Of a DNA stretch of 64,000 nt, positions 1-9,217 are shown one piece after another. Origin of the DNA: Paracoccaceae bacterium (GTDB taxonomy: Bacteria; Pseudomonadota; Alphaproteobacteria; Rhodobacterales; Rhodobacteraceae); contig OY282431.1 of assembly GCA_958296035.1 (NCBI GenBank), positions 3,146,037-3,210,036 on the forward strand, written 5' to 3'. Numbering within the stretch: the stretch's first letter is position 1; every line of letters begins with the position of its first letter. The notes beneath the pieces are model-generated. The model had not been told where the DNA came from and ran no database searches. It was given only the letters and a program-made list of their open reading frames with translations. Both the position numbers and the translations under genes were made by a program.

Positions 1-1
1 C

Positions 2-541
2 GCTCTTCGTGTCCGCACCTCGGCCGAACTCGGCACCGCCATCATTCCGGTCCAAATCGATGTCGGATTCGGAGACGCCGTGACCCCCAGACCCGTAGAG
101 CTCGAGTATCCCGTCCTTCTCGATCAGCCGACGCCCACCCTTTACGCGTACCCACGAGAAACCGCGGTCGCCGAAAAGTTCGAGGCCATCGTCGCGCTCG
201 ACCTCGCGAACAGCCGCATGAAGGATTTCTACGATCTTCTCGCGATGTCACGGCTCTTCTCGTTCGATAGTATGACCCTCGCCGCCGCGATACGGGCTAG
301 CTTCGAAAGGCGCGCGACGGCCATTCCACGTGAACGCCCTCTGCCCTTCACACGGGCATTCTCGGAAGACCCCCAATAGCTCCGGCAGTGGCGATCGTTT
401 CTGGCCCGGGACCCGCTGCTGATCAATGAACCTGCCCTGCATACCGTCATTCGCGAAGTCGGGGATTTCATCATGCCCGCAGCCATCGTAGCCATCGATG
501 ATCGCCGCATCCCGCGACATTGGACTTTCGAGGGCGGCTAG
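2..541 (+). pseudogene. AbiEii/AbiGii-type nucleotidyltransferase toxin, C-terminal part, interrupted by an amber codon
   Basis: The frame is already open at the left edge, so the N-terminus lies outside the window. It reads VQIDVGFGDAVTP, then a stretch with AVAEKFEAIVALD and RMKDFYDLL, typical of the C-terminal half of AbiEii-family nucleotidyltransferases (toxins of AbiE systems). A TAG at 377-379 stops the frame, yet the same frame continues with QWRSFLARDP and VIREVGDFIMP, which matches the usual C-terminal tail of the family, up to a TAG at 539-541. This is therefore most simply a nonsense-mutated copy. No AbiEi antitoxin is visible in the piece that falls inside the window. It abuts, tail to tail, the truncated minus-strand gene that follows. 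Confidence 0.75.
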
Positions 542-564
542 AGACCTGCCACATAACCGCGCCC

Positions 565-1162
565 AGTCTTGGCGAACTCGGTTGTTGTGCCTGTCGACCA
601 GGTGGGCCTGAAGGCTCCCGGCTGCGACAACGAAGTCGTCGGGAAACGCGAAACGGGATCTCTTTCGTGCGAGAGCACGGGCGAAATCTCGCCCCTCGAC
701 GTCTGTCTCCCAGCCAGGAGAACGTGTCCACCCTGCAACTAGGGCCTTTTCGACAGTCATGACACGGTCAAGGTCGGCTACGAAACATTCGCCGGCCGTG
801 CGAGGGACATAGGCAAACGCGGGCCGCTTCAGGCGACGGATCTCTTCGATCCAATGATCGCCCACCTCGACCAGAGGCGCGACGTCGACAAATGGCCGGG
901 TGCTGCAGCCGCGAACGATATCGCAGGTCTGGCCGAGCATCACCACACCACGCACTTGGTCCATTATGGCCGTGGCCACGGCCTCGAAGGCTTCTCCGCC
1001 TGCTTCCAGGGCGTCAGCCACCTGAACGGAAGCAGGACTATGCGGACGCGTAAGATCTGCGAAATGAAGAAACTCCAAGTCGGTGTCCAGCGAAACATCT
1101 CCCTGACGCCAGACCTGGAGAGCCTGGTCAATCTCCTGGTCGTCCTCTCCCGTCAAGGGCAT
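565..1162 (-). pseudogene. 'QTCDIV' hypothetical protein, third gene of a TIGR04255 cluster, 3' end lost
   Basis: The frame starts at ATG 1162, six bases after the stop of the HTH gene upstream. It contains GQTCDIVRGC, RPFVDVAPLVEV, YVPR and DLDRVMTVEKALVAGW, a pattern I recall from uncharacterised proteins of accessory regions; no function is known to me. After about residue 195 the family-like sequence stops and the frame runs on to 248, antisense through the AbiEii relic, which is almost certainly not a natural C-terminus. The gene thus appears cut by the rearrangement that placed the AbiEii fragment here. The real 3' boundary near 565 is my estimate. Confidence 0.55.
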
Positions 1163-1168
1163 GAAGCG

Positions 1169-1867
1169 TTAGCCCGTCCTCTTGGGTGTCCGCTTGGGGC
1201 GGACGGCCCGGCCTTTCGCCGGCATGTCGGGCCGATCCTGTTCCGCCTCCAAGAGAAGTGCCGACGCCTGCGGCCGGTGCCTGTCCCACGCAGTACTGGA
1301 GAGCTGAAGACGCTGTCGCTCCTGTGCCGGAACGCCCTTGACGCGCCGGATGCCTTCGTAGAACCGGCCGCCCCTCAACAGATCGAATGTGGAAACCCCC
1401 ACGTCTTCGTCAACGCTCAAGAGCAGGGCACGGGTTAGCTCCCGGTCGCCCCGGTCGATATGTCGGATCGCCGCCAGCATTCTTCTGATCCTTCGATCAT
1501 GCCTCGCGGAGGCTGGCTTGCCGTTTGCCCAATAATGGACGCTTCGACGCGAGACCTCGAACAAATCGCCGAGTTCCTCCCAGGTCAGGCCAGACCGGCA
1601 GCGGATTTCCATAATGGACTCAGCCGCGGACTCTGCATGCATATAATCGATCTGCCCAATCGGGCCCGTGGCAGTTCGCTCGGCACACGGTGCGATCGTT
1701 GCCCACATGGCCATTGAGCCCTGGGCGTACGTGCTGGCTGTTGCCGGTCCTGGTAGGGCGGTAGCGATCAGCAAGGCCGCAGGAGCGGCGTCCCGCGAAA
1801 CTCGGTAAATGGACTCCACAGCGGAAGTGGCTGCCTCCGGTTTAATGCGCACCGCGATCGCGGTCAT
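1169..1867 (-). CDS. HTH DNA-binding protein of the TIGR04255 cluster
   Basis: About 232 residues from ATG 1867. That start overlaps the stop of the upstream TIGR04255 gene as ATGA (1864-1867), so translational coupling is likely; the longer frame from 1933 would overlap the neighbour by 70 bases. The middle of the protein holds a helix-turn-helix of XRE or sigma-like type (GLTWEELGDLFEVSRRSVHYW), followed by a helical region and a basic C-terminus (PKRTPKRTG). The first 70 residues are alanine-rich and carry no motif I recognise. It probably regulates its operon or acts as the DNA-binding part of the module; this is inferred only from the HTH and the tight spacing. Confidence 0.7.
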   Translation of the reverse strand: MTAIAVRIKPEAATSAVESIYRVSRDAAPAALLIATALPGPATASTYAQGSMAMWATIAPCAERTATGPIGQIDYMHAESAAESIMEIRCRSGLTWEELGDLFEVSRRSVHYWANGKPASARHDRRIRRMLAAIRHIDRGDRELTRALLLSVDEDVGVSTFDLLRGGRFYEGIRRVKGVPAQERQRLQLSSTAWDRHRPQASALLLEAEQDRPDMPAKGRAVRPKRTPKRTG

Positions 1868-2682
1868 GGACTTCCTCCGTAGAATCGCAAAAACTCTTCC
1901 GTAACCATTTCCCGAAAGAGCCAATACAGACATGTGGCGAAACCCGTCGCTGTTGCCAACAGTTTTTCGCTCGCGAATGGCTGCGATTCAGTTGTGAACA
2001 TGTCGAGGTCCAGGACCCAGCTCGGACTGCCGACCCGTTTGATGCCATCCGGATCATAAGTCGCGTTCGCGGGCAACAGCCCCCAACGTCCCTGAACTCG
2101 GGCTCCGTCCTGGGCAACGAATTGCGCCTCAGTCATCAGGTGGACGACAGATTGTCCCAACACCGGGGGCGAGATTCCGGCCTGCTTGACTATGCCAAGA
2201 ACGTCGGGCTGGACCAGGTCTGTGACCCGATCCACCGCCTCATCCATGAGCCGGTCAATGTAGCGCAACCCTAGGCGGCTGGCAGACGCGGGCTTGAACC
2301 CCTGCTCGACTGCGGAAAGGACGGTGCACAGACGTTCGAGAAAAACACCCCAGCTGTCATAGGCGGAGGTTTCGAGCGCCACGAAGTCCACGCCCAGCGA
2401 CACCCGCCAACCGGGGTCCCTTTCCTGATCGGCGAGGCGCCAGATGAGACCCTGGCTGATATTCGGGGTTTGGCCGCTGCCCAGTTCGATGCTGTGAACT
2501 TGCTCCTGGCTCAGAATCGGATAGGTCCCGCGTAGCACCTCTTGGAATACCGCGACCTTGTCAGGACTGCGGATTGTCAAGATGGGCGGGAAACGCGCCT
2601 GGGCGATGACGCGCTCCAAGGGTGCCCGAGGGCGGGGAACCTCAGGCGCCGGCGTGGTGTTCAATGGTTGCGGTTCCATCAT
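1864..2682 (-). CDS. TIGR04255 family protein
   Basis: The 272-residue product has the family layout: a proline-rich N-terminus with PLERVIAQARFPPI, then a central strand-rich region and SRLGLRYIDRL around residues 140-150, the signature I associate with TIGR04255. The family is sporadic in bacteria, of unknown biochemistry, and often sits with accessory genes. It is the promoter-proximal gene of a three-gene minus-strand cluster (TIGR04255, HTH, QTCDIV), with a 4-base overlap to the HTH gene. The ATG at 2682 follows a stretch rich in A and T (2690-2750) that probably holds the promoter. The length looks complete. Assignment to the family is fairly secure, the role is not known. Confidence 0.75.
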   Translation of the reverse strand: MMEPQPLNTTPAPEVPRPRAPLERVIAQARFPPILTIRSPDKVAVFQEVLRGTYPILSQEQVHSIELGSGQTPNISQGLIWRLADQERDPGWRVSLGVDFVALETSAYDSWGVFLERLCTVLSAVEQGFKPASASRLGLRYIDRLMDEAVDRVTDLVQPDVLGIVKQAGISPPVLGQSVVHLMTEAQFVAQDGARVQGRWGLLPANATYDPDGIKRVGSPSWVLDLDMFTTESQPFASEKLLATATGFATCLYWLFREMVTEEFLRFYGGSP

Positions 2683-2845
2683 GTCATGGCTCTCCTTACC
2701 TCCTACCTTTATATGCGAAGTATAATGTGAAGCAACACACGTTGAAGGATGCAGTTGCCCCTAATATGTGAAATAGCGTATGAACCAAGTGCGATGTCCG
2801 GCGCCACCAAGGTCGGCGTGCTCCTACTTTACGTTGTGGAGATCT

Positions 2846-3684
2846 ATGATCGCATACATCCACTTTTTCCCGCTCGGCAATGCAGACACTTTTCGGCTCG
2901 ACCTGGCCGACGGTCGCAAGGTTCTCGTTGACTTCGCCGCGATGCGCCGTGACGACGATGACGAGGACATGCGATGTGACCGGCCGGCCGAGCTTCGCCG
3001 AGACCTGAAGACGGCCGGCCGCGACTTCTTCGACGCCGTGTGCATCACCCACACCGATTCCGATCACTGCAAGGGCTTCGGGGAGTATTACTGGCTTGAA
3101 CACGCCGCCAAATACCAGGCCGTGTACCGACTCAAGATCAAGGAACTCTGGGTTCCCGCGGCGGCTGTCCTGGAGGAGGGCCTGAAGGCAGACGCCCGTC
3201 TCGTACCACCTAAGCACGGCATCGCCTGCGGGAAGGCAAAGGCGTTCTCGTCTTCTCCCGCCCGGACGCGCTCTAAAAGTGGTTCGAGCATCAAAGCCTC
3301 GATTTCGAGAAGCGCAAACACCTGATCATTGATGCGAGCCAGCTCGTTTCCAGCTACTCGAAGACCTGACCCGAAATGGTGAAATTCTTCGTGCACTGCC
3401 TATTCGGCTGGCGGCAGGACCAGCACTCGGTCATCAGCCGCAACGAGGACTCAATCGCAATGCAAGCGACCTTCGTGGAGGGACAGCGCGAATCGCGCTT
3501 GTTCATGGCGGCCGACATCAACCACGAAACCCTCGCCGAAATCGTGCAGGTGACCCGCAAGCATGACAACGAGGACCGCCTGCGCTGGGACATCATGAAG
3601 CTGATGAACCATTGCTCCAACCTCTTGCTCGGTCCGGAACGCGGCGTCAACGAGACGAAGCCCGTGCCGGAGGTCAAATGTTAA
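2846..3684 (+). pseudogene. Metallo-beta-lactamase-fold hydrolase, frameshifted
   Basis: ATG 2846 follows a GTGGAG ribosome-binding site. The N-terminal 110 residues are convincing MBL fold: FFPLGNADTFRLDL, VLVDFA and the metal motif THTDSDHCKGF (H-x-D-x-D-H). Near 3200-3260 the frame changes; the next coding segment (from about 3270, FEKRKHLIIDASQLV) is hit by a TGA at 3367-3369 and then continues as VKFFVHC, RNEDSIAMQATFVEGQRESRLFMAADINHETLAEIV, ending at 3684 well short of a full-length homologue. At least one frameshift and one stop are needed, so the gene is dead. MBL hydrolases of this kind act on nucleotides or nucleic acids in several families; the substrate here is unknown. Confidence 0.7.
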
Positions 3685-4025
3685 CGGTCAAATGCGTGCG
3701 TCCCCATATAGCTATGACGTTCAGTATCTGTTCGCCGATCATCTGCTGTTGGCATTGGTTCCGGCATCTGATCCCGGTGGTGCGCAGCCGTGAGGACTGG
3801 CGAAGCGGTCTGTCGGCACCAAACAGCGAACGTCAGATCAGGAGGAGCGGGTAAGAAAACACGCCCATGGGCATAGCCAACACCTCGAATTGACAAGCCA
3901 AATCGCCTCGCAGCAGGCCTTTCACAACCTTTTAACGTTGTTGGCGCAAAGCGGCACAATTTGTCCCATACCGTAGTGGATTAATCTGAGAATGCACTTT
4001 CAAATCTACGCGAGATACAACACCA
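3685..4025. other. Gap without a supported gene
   Basis: A short frame from ATG 3692 (RASPYSYDVQYLFADHLLLALVP) looks weakly coding and could be a leftover of the dead hydrolase region, but it ends after about 33 codons. I see no RNA gene or clear terminator. Confidence 0.4.
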
Positions 4026-5234
4026 TCAACCAGACCGCCCGCCTGCAAGTGTGGCAGCGGCAGCGCCCAGGGCACCGGCGCCCCGCTCGATTCCGAGCGC
4101 GTCGCACGCACACTCGATGGAGCCGAGCAACCCCATCATCATCTGATCATTGATGTGGCCCATATGGCCCAACCGAAAATACTGACTGGAAGTCAGCTCG
4201 GGTGGGGCCGCCATGCCAAGCCCTATTCCCAGCGTTACACCTGAGTGCTCTTCCACCCAGTCACGGATTCTCGATCCATCTTTCCGGCTTGCACGAATTG
4301 TCGTAACCGCATGACTGCGCTTGCCCGCATCTTCAACGTTCAGGCACAGTTCACCACATTGCGACCATGCTTCGACGGCAGCCCAGCCAGCCGCGGCAAT
4401 CCGGGCATGCCGCGCAAGCGCCGCATCCAGCCCTTCTTCATATATGAGCATGTCGAGAGCTTCCCGAAGCGCGTAAATATGGTGCGTGGGCGCGGTTCCG
4501 CAGAACAACAGATAGAACTCGTCAGGGTCTATCCTGCGCTCCCAGTCCCAGTACGGCGTGCGAAGACCTGCTGACATACCGGCCTCGCGTGCCCTCTCAT
4601 TGAAGAACAGAAATCCAAGCCCCGGCGGCGTCATCAATCCCTTCTGGCTGGCCGCCACCATGACATCCACGCCCCAAGCATCCATCTCGAAGCGGTCGCA
4701 GGCCAGACTTGCAATGCAATCAACAGCGAGCAGCGCCGGATGTCCTGCCTCGTCGAGGGCCTTCCTGATCAAAGGAATATTGTTGCGAACCGAAGTGGAC
4801 GTATCGGTATGCACGACCAGCACTGCAGAGTATGTGTGCTCCCTGTCCTGACTGAGCCGGTCATACACGACCCCGGCATCGACATCGCTGCACTTGCCAA
4901 ACGAAACTTCATCCACTTCAATTCCCATGGCGGTGGCAAATCCACCCCATCCCTGGGCAAATATGCCGGTCGACAAGACCAGAATTCGGTCACCTTGACT
5001 GAACAAGTTGGCCAGTGCAGCCTCCCATGCGCCGTGACCGTTTGCGATATAGATGCAGCAATTATGGTGAGTACGGGCAACATTGCGTAAATCCGCAAGA
5101 ATTCCGTCAACAAGGTCTGCAAGCCTGGTCGAGTAAATGTTGGGTGCTGGCCGCATCATGGCCTGAATCACGCGGTCTGGCAGGACGGAGGGGCCGGGTA
5201 TAGCCACATAGTGGCGACCATAGCTCTTGGGCAT
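4026..5234 (-). CDS. Class-V aminotransferase (serine/alanine--glyoxylate aminotransferase family)
   Basis: 402 residues, normal for the family. The N-terminus carries the IPGPSVLP substrate-binding loop; the PLP lysine is K198 in AASQKGLMTPPG, with the aspartate of LLAVDCIASL near residue 172 expected to contact the cofactor nitrogen. Such enzymes transfer the amino group of serine or alanine to glyoxylate in the cytoplasm, linking photorespiratory-type or C1 metabolism to glycine. No serine-cycle neighbours are present, so serine versus alanine preference cannot be decided. It stands alone and reads away from the AT-rich TIR island. Confidence 0.85.
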   Translation of the reverse strand: MPKSYGRHYVAIPGPSVLPDRVIQAMMRPAPNIYSTRLADLVDGILADLRNVARTHHNCCIYIANGHGAWEAALANLFSQGDRILVLSTGIFAQGWGGFATAMGIEVDEVSFGKCSDVDAGVVYDRLSQDREHTYSAVLVVHTDTSTSVRNNIPLIRKALDEAGHPALLAVDCIASLACDRFEMDAWGVDVMVAASQKGLMTPPGLGFLFFNERAREAGMSAGLRTPYWDWERRIDPDEFYLLFCGTAPTHHIYALREALDMLIYEEGLDAALARHARIAAAGWAAVEAWSQCGELCLNVEDAGKRSHAVTTIRASRKDGSRIRDWVEEHSGVTLGIGLGMAAPPELTSSQYFRLGHMGHINDQMMMGLLGSIECACDALGIERGAGALGAAAATLAGGRSG

Positions 5235-5621
5235 TCCTCAGCTCCCGATGGTCAAGAAAGTGTCAGGTTAAAAGAGAGCAAGTCAATCGGACTGGCGACT
5301 AGTGTGTACAAGGCAGTGAACCGCATTTCATCGACATTTGCAAGATTGCTGCAAGGAATCAATTTATGGATGTTGGCGGAACGGGCGGCGGCGGCGTTGA
5401 AAGTGAATAACTCGTTCGAGCTTGCCAATGATCGCAATTTCACCAACGGGCCTGAGGATACAGTAGGCCTCAATGTCCTATCAAGGGCTTGACGACTTCA
5501 CCGGTTGACGACCTACGTTTGCTACGGCACTATGGACGAGTTGGGTTGATCCTAACTTGGCACCCTAACAACCGCAGCCCCGGTTTGTCAGTATTTTCGA
5601 TTAAGTCAGTTGGAGAGAACT
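5235..5621. other. AT-rich divergent intergenic region
   Basis: The region separates the divergent aminotransferase and TIR genes and is clearly more AT-rich than the flanks, as is the TIR/RipA-like pair itself. This suggests a transferred block. A GGAGAG ribosome-binding site at 5612-5617 serves the TIR gene. I cannot support a specific promoter. Confidence 0.4.
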
Positions 5622-6035
5622 GTGAAAACACATAATCTATTCATCAGCCACTCCTGGAGCTACTCGGCTTCGTACAATCGCTTGAACAATCTCCTCGATT
5701 CAAGACGCTACTTCTCTTATCGGAATTACTCCGTTCCCCGTGACGATCCCATTCACAATGCTGGAACGAATGAACAGCTACGTGAAGCTATCCGAACACA
5801 GATGCGACCTTGTGGGGTTATCCTCATATTGGCCGGCGTTTATGCTACGTACAGCAAGTGGATTAACGAGGAAATCAAGCTAGCTCAATCTGGATTCCAA
5901 TTCGAAAAACCCATCATTGCCATCAAACCAAGGGGAAGCAAAAGAACGTCTGTGGCTGTCAAAGAGGCTGCAAGAAGTATTGTAGGATGGAACACCGATA
6001 GTATCGTGGCCGCAATTCGGAAATTAAACAATTGA
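5622..6035 (+). CDS. TIR-like (ThsB/DUF1863-type) domain protein
   Basis: About 137 residues. I prefer GTG 5622, five bases after GGAGAG, over the TTG at 5610. The single domain starts with THNLFISHSW, the first strand of TIR folds, then LLDSRRYFSYRNYSVP, which is typical of the MTH538/DUF1863 TIR-like group that includes Thoeris ThsB. It continues with VILILAGVYATYSKWINEEI, where the Trp and Glu occupy the positions of the conserved helix, and PIIAIKPRG. ThsB proteins make a cyclic-ADPR-type signal on infection; whether this one does so is inference. The stop overlaps the TTG start of the next gene, a coupled pair with a small membrane protein rather than a SIR2/SLOG ThsA. Confidence 0.8.
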   Translation: MKTHNLFISHSWSYSASYNRLNNLLDSRRYFSYRNYSVPRDDPIHNAGTNEQLREAIRTQMRPCGVILILAGVYATYSKWINEEIKLAQSGFQFEKPIIAIKPRGSKRTSVAVKEAARSIVGWNTDSIVAAIRKLNN

Positions 6036-6490
6036 ACGACTCACGGAAACACGAGCTCTTGGAACTTTACAAGCTCCACGCAGAGTTGGCCGACAGAGTT
6101 AGCCAAAGGCGTGAAGGAGCTAACCGCCTGTTTGTCAGCTTACTTGTCGGTCTGAATTTGTTCCTTGGCATAGTTGTTCGAATTGAGTCGAATCAAGTAT
6201 CTCTGTCGATCGTTTTGTTGTTTGCTGGAATAATCGGAGTCGTGTTGTCAGGTACCTGGTACGTCGTGATTCGTTCATATCGTCAACTCAACACTGGAAA
6301 GTTTCATGTGTTACATGAACTTGAAAAGGAATTGGCCTTCGCGTTCTTCACAGAGGAATGGACGTATCTTGAGAGCGGCGAAAGCCCCAGCCGCTACTGG
6401 AAGCTAACCATTGTCGAAACATGGCTACCAATCATTTTCTGTTTTCTCTCTTTTGTACTTGCGGTAATTGGTTTGTTTCGACTCCTGTAG
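6032..6490 (+). CDS. Small membrane protein resembling the RipA octameric family, TIR partner
   Basis: 152 residues beginning at TTG 6032, which overlaps the TGA of the TIR gene. The N-terminus is an amphipathic helix (ELYKLHAELADRVSQRRE). Three hydrophobic segments follow at about 33-50, 57-80 and 131-149. Between TM2 and TM3 lies SYRQLNTGKFHVLHELEKEL and RYWKL, which I recall from proteins named RipA-family octameric membrane proteins. There is no macro, SIR2 or nuclease domain. Its strict coupling to a TIR protein suggests either a membrane effector gated by a TIR product or a membrane anchor. The family label is from memory, the effector role is inference. Confidence 0.65.
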   Translation: MNDSRKHELLELYKLHAELADRVSQRREGANRLFVSLLVGLNLFLGIVVRIESNQVSLSIVLLFAGIIGVVLSGTWYVVIRSYRQLNTGKFHVLHELEKELAFAFFTEEWTYLESGESPSRYWKLTIVETWLPIIFCFLSFVLAVIGLFRLL

Positions 6491-6556
6491 CTCTCGCGGC
6501 GCCACGTGTTCCCCAATTCTCGGGATCAGTGACTTTGGTGTCGCTTCTGGCCTTAA

Positions 6557-8032
6557 TTTTGTTTTCGTATTCAATGGAGCCTCCTGCAAGACTATTGCAA
6601 CAACTTCAAACTCAAGGCTGACCAGACAATTGTCTTTCAGGGAACGCCCGGTGCTGGCAAGTCAGCCTTACTTGCCAAGATAATGGAATTGTCGAACCAG
6701 ACAGGCAGGAGGATTTCGCCTAGAATTCATGCACAACAACACTGGCTGCGGCTGTACAGCGAAAAGCTGGTTGCCTACATCGCCCGCAAACTAAAGACGT
6801 TACGAACCAACTTCACCGGCGCCTTATCAGCCCGCCTTCGCAGTATTGGAGCCAGGTTGGCGGGACCTGAACGCCAGATCAATCCGGCCTCTTCGGCTGA
6901 CCGAAGGCACCGTAGGTCAACGCCTGTAATACTCCTGTTTGACGAAACTCAATCGGTCGCCGGAACATGCATGACGCCGGAACACAACCAGGATTTCAGG
7001 GGCAGTATTCGCTGGGTGCATGCGGGCACGCACGGTCTTCCATTTGGTCTGGAATATGCCAGCCTTGCCAGCAGTGGTGACCTTTCGAGGGCTGCGTCTA
7101 CGGGTCTGTCGCGCCTTCGCGCCGGAGCCACGTTGACCCTAGCACGCATTAGCAAAGCAACATCGTCAGAACTGATGACTTCGTTTGCGGAGCATTACTG
7201 GTCGCCGGCGATGCCACCACAAGACAGGCTGCAGGACTGGATGCGGACGACGCGGTCCTATAGTCAGCGCTGGCCCATGCATTGCCAGAACTTCCTCAGT
7301 GGATTGGCAGACGGCATCAAGAGGCGCAACCGGAGACCCGTTGCCATAGAACTCGGCGGGGTTCGCTTGCGTGCAGCACAATTGCGATCCAACTCCTACG
7401 TTGATCAGCTGCAATATCCAGCAAATGCTGGACACTCCGGCTTGATATCTAACACACATATGGTGGTCCGAAGTTCGGGACCAATGTCCGAAAGCAACAT
7501 TGTTGCATACGTCCACGAGGCTGATCGAGCGGCCTGCGTCGACAGGAATATGCATATCAGGCAGCACTGGACTCTAGCACAGGGAAATTCAGCTGCAGAA
7601 GCTTCCGCTGGGCTGCTTCATGCAGGAATCATCCGGAAGTTCGACAAGCTTGCTTTTGCGCGCCCTCTACCATCCCTGGTAAGCTACATGGCCGCACTTG
7701 CTGCCTGGCCCGCAAATGTCCTGCACCGCACCGAATTGCACGCCAGTGCCATAGACGTTGAAACCCCATTGGGAGGGTGTTCCGGACTGGTGGACAAGGC
7801 CAATCTCCTCCGTGCCACGGATAGACAACAGCGCACGCCACTGATCGCGGCTGCCGAGTGTAGACCTTATCCGCTCGTCAAACAGTTGGCCGAGAGGGAA
7901 GCGAAACTTCAAGATCATCTTGCAAGGCCAGACCAAAGCGACAAACGGGGTATGACGGCGCTGGCCCACGCAGAAAACGATCGCACACGGGAACGCCTTT
8001 ATCATTCTCACAACCCAACCCCCAAACCTTGA
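6557..8032 (+). pseudogene. P-loop ATPase with C-terminal ankyrin-like region, lacking a start codon
   Basis: The frame open from 6557 encodes VFQGTPGAGKSALLAKI, a clean Walker A, at 6632-6682, followed by VILLFDE (Walker B) near 6930. HGLPFGLEYASLASSGDLSRA and RWPMHCQNFLSGLADG then match the C-lobe of a common STAND-like ATP-binding protein family. The end reads RQQRTPLIAAAECRPYPLVKQL and KRGMTALAHAEN, degenerate ankyrin repeats. No ATG, GTG or TTG lies in frame between the stop at 6554-6556 and the Walker A. An ATG at 6683 would start after the Walker lysine and give a non-functional ATPase. I read this as a 5'-truncated relic. It may or may not have belonged with the TIR pair. Confidence 0.6.
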
Positions 8033-8170
8033 CCATGGAATCCAACCCCAAACATGACCTCCTTGAAGGTCAGGGCTGGCATTCGGTATCCCGCCAATCT
8101 CCGGGCAGGACTGTCAGAACACCGAACAGCCCCCCGGCCAACTCTCTGCTAGTGCTGGCAGCGTAAGACC

Positions 8171-9217
8171 ATGGACCACAAGCTCGTTGACAGAACCATA
8201 GAGAATGGCGTGCTAGGTTCCTGGCTTTGGCACACCTACCTGAAGAAGCATATGCTGAGCATGATCGCAGCCGTGGTATTCATGGCCATTCAGGGAAGTC
8301 TTCTCGGTGTTCTCAGCTACCAGATCGGCCCCATGTTTGATGAAGTGTTTCTTACCAAGGATCACGCGGCACTGTTGCAACTTGCCGTGTTCGTGTTCGG
8401 CATATTCGTGGTCCGGGGACTGACCGGCTTTGTGCATCGAATGATCACGACAAACGTCGGCGAGAGGATGTGGCAGGCCATGCGCAACGATCTCATGCAC
8501 CAGGTGTTGCGACTGGACTACCTGTTCTTTCTTGCCAATTCTCCCGGCGAGCTAATGGAGCGCATCAACAACGACACTTCGACGGTCAAGAACTTGTGGG
8601 GTGGATTGGTGGCCAGCGGCGCTCGCGACAGTATTGCCATCCTCTCGCTACTCGTGGTTGCAGTCACAATTGACTGGAAGTGGACCGTTGTGACTTTCGT
8701 TGCTGCCCCGCTCCTGGTCATGCCCGTATTCATTCTGCAACGAATTACGCGCCACTGGACCAAGATCCAGCGCGCTTCGGCAAGCCGCATTTCCGTGCGC
8801 ATGAACGAAATCTTCCACGGCATATTGTCGATCAAGGCCTTCGGTCTCGAAGAACTCCAGAAGTCTCATCTCTCCACACTGGTGATCAGTTACAGGCGGG
8901 CAACGATGCGTGTAACCGGAGGCGCTGCTGCGGTGCCTGCCCTCGTCGACCTGCTGGCCGGTGTCGGTTTCTTCGGCATGCTTATTCTGGCGGGCGGCGA
9001 AGTCATCGCCGGCACCAAATCCATCGGGCAATTCATGAGCTTCTTTACTGCCGTCATTCTGCTCTTTGATCCCATCAGGCGGATCGGCGGTTTGCTGACC
9101 TCCTGGCAGATATTCCGGGTTTCGCTGTCGAGGATATATATCATCACCGAACAGGCACCCTCGATTGTGCGGCGTTCGGCGCGTCTTGATTCCGAACTGG
9201 CCCCGGGTGCGAAATGA
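8171..9217 (+). CDS. MsbA-like ABC exporter, transmembrane half (split gene)
   Basis: 348 residues forming a six-helix ABC exporter membrane domain: LKKHMLSMIAAVVFM, HAALLQLAVFVFGIFVVRGL, VGERMWQAMRNDLMHQVL and the coupling-helix region of the MsbA/LapB type. These exporters flip lipid A-core or similar lipids across the inner membrane. The frame ends at TGA 9215-9217, exactly where the linker of a one-piece MsbA would run into its nucleotide-binding domain. The ATPase frame begins at ATG 9214, overlapping as ATGA. Together the halves total 578 residues, the length of one MsbA protomer. Either a one-base deletion split the gene or it is a truly two-polypeptide exporter with coupled translation. 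Confidence 0.85.
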   Translation: MDHKLVDRTIENGVLGSWLWHTYLKKHMLSMIAAVVFMAIQGSLLGVLSYQIGPMFDEVFLTKDHAALLQLAVFVFGIFVVRGLTGFVHRMITTNVGERMWQAMRNDLMHQVLRLDYLFFLANSPGELMERINNDTSTVKNLWGGLVASGARDSIAILSLLVVAVTIDWKWTVVTFVAAPLLVMPVFILQRITRHWTKIQRASASRISVRMNEIFHGILSIKAFGLEELQKSHLSTLVISYRRATMRVTGGAAAVPALVDLLAGVGFFGMLILAGGEVIAGTKSIGQFMSFFTAVILLFDPIRRIGGLLTSWQIFRVSLSRIYIITEQAPSIVRRSARLDSELAPGAK

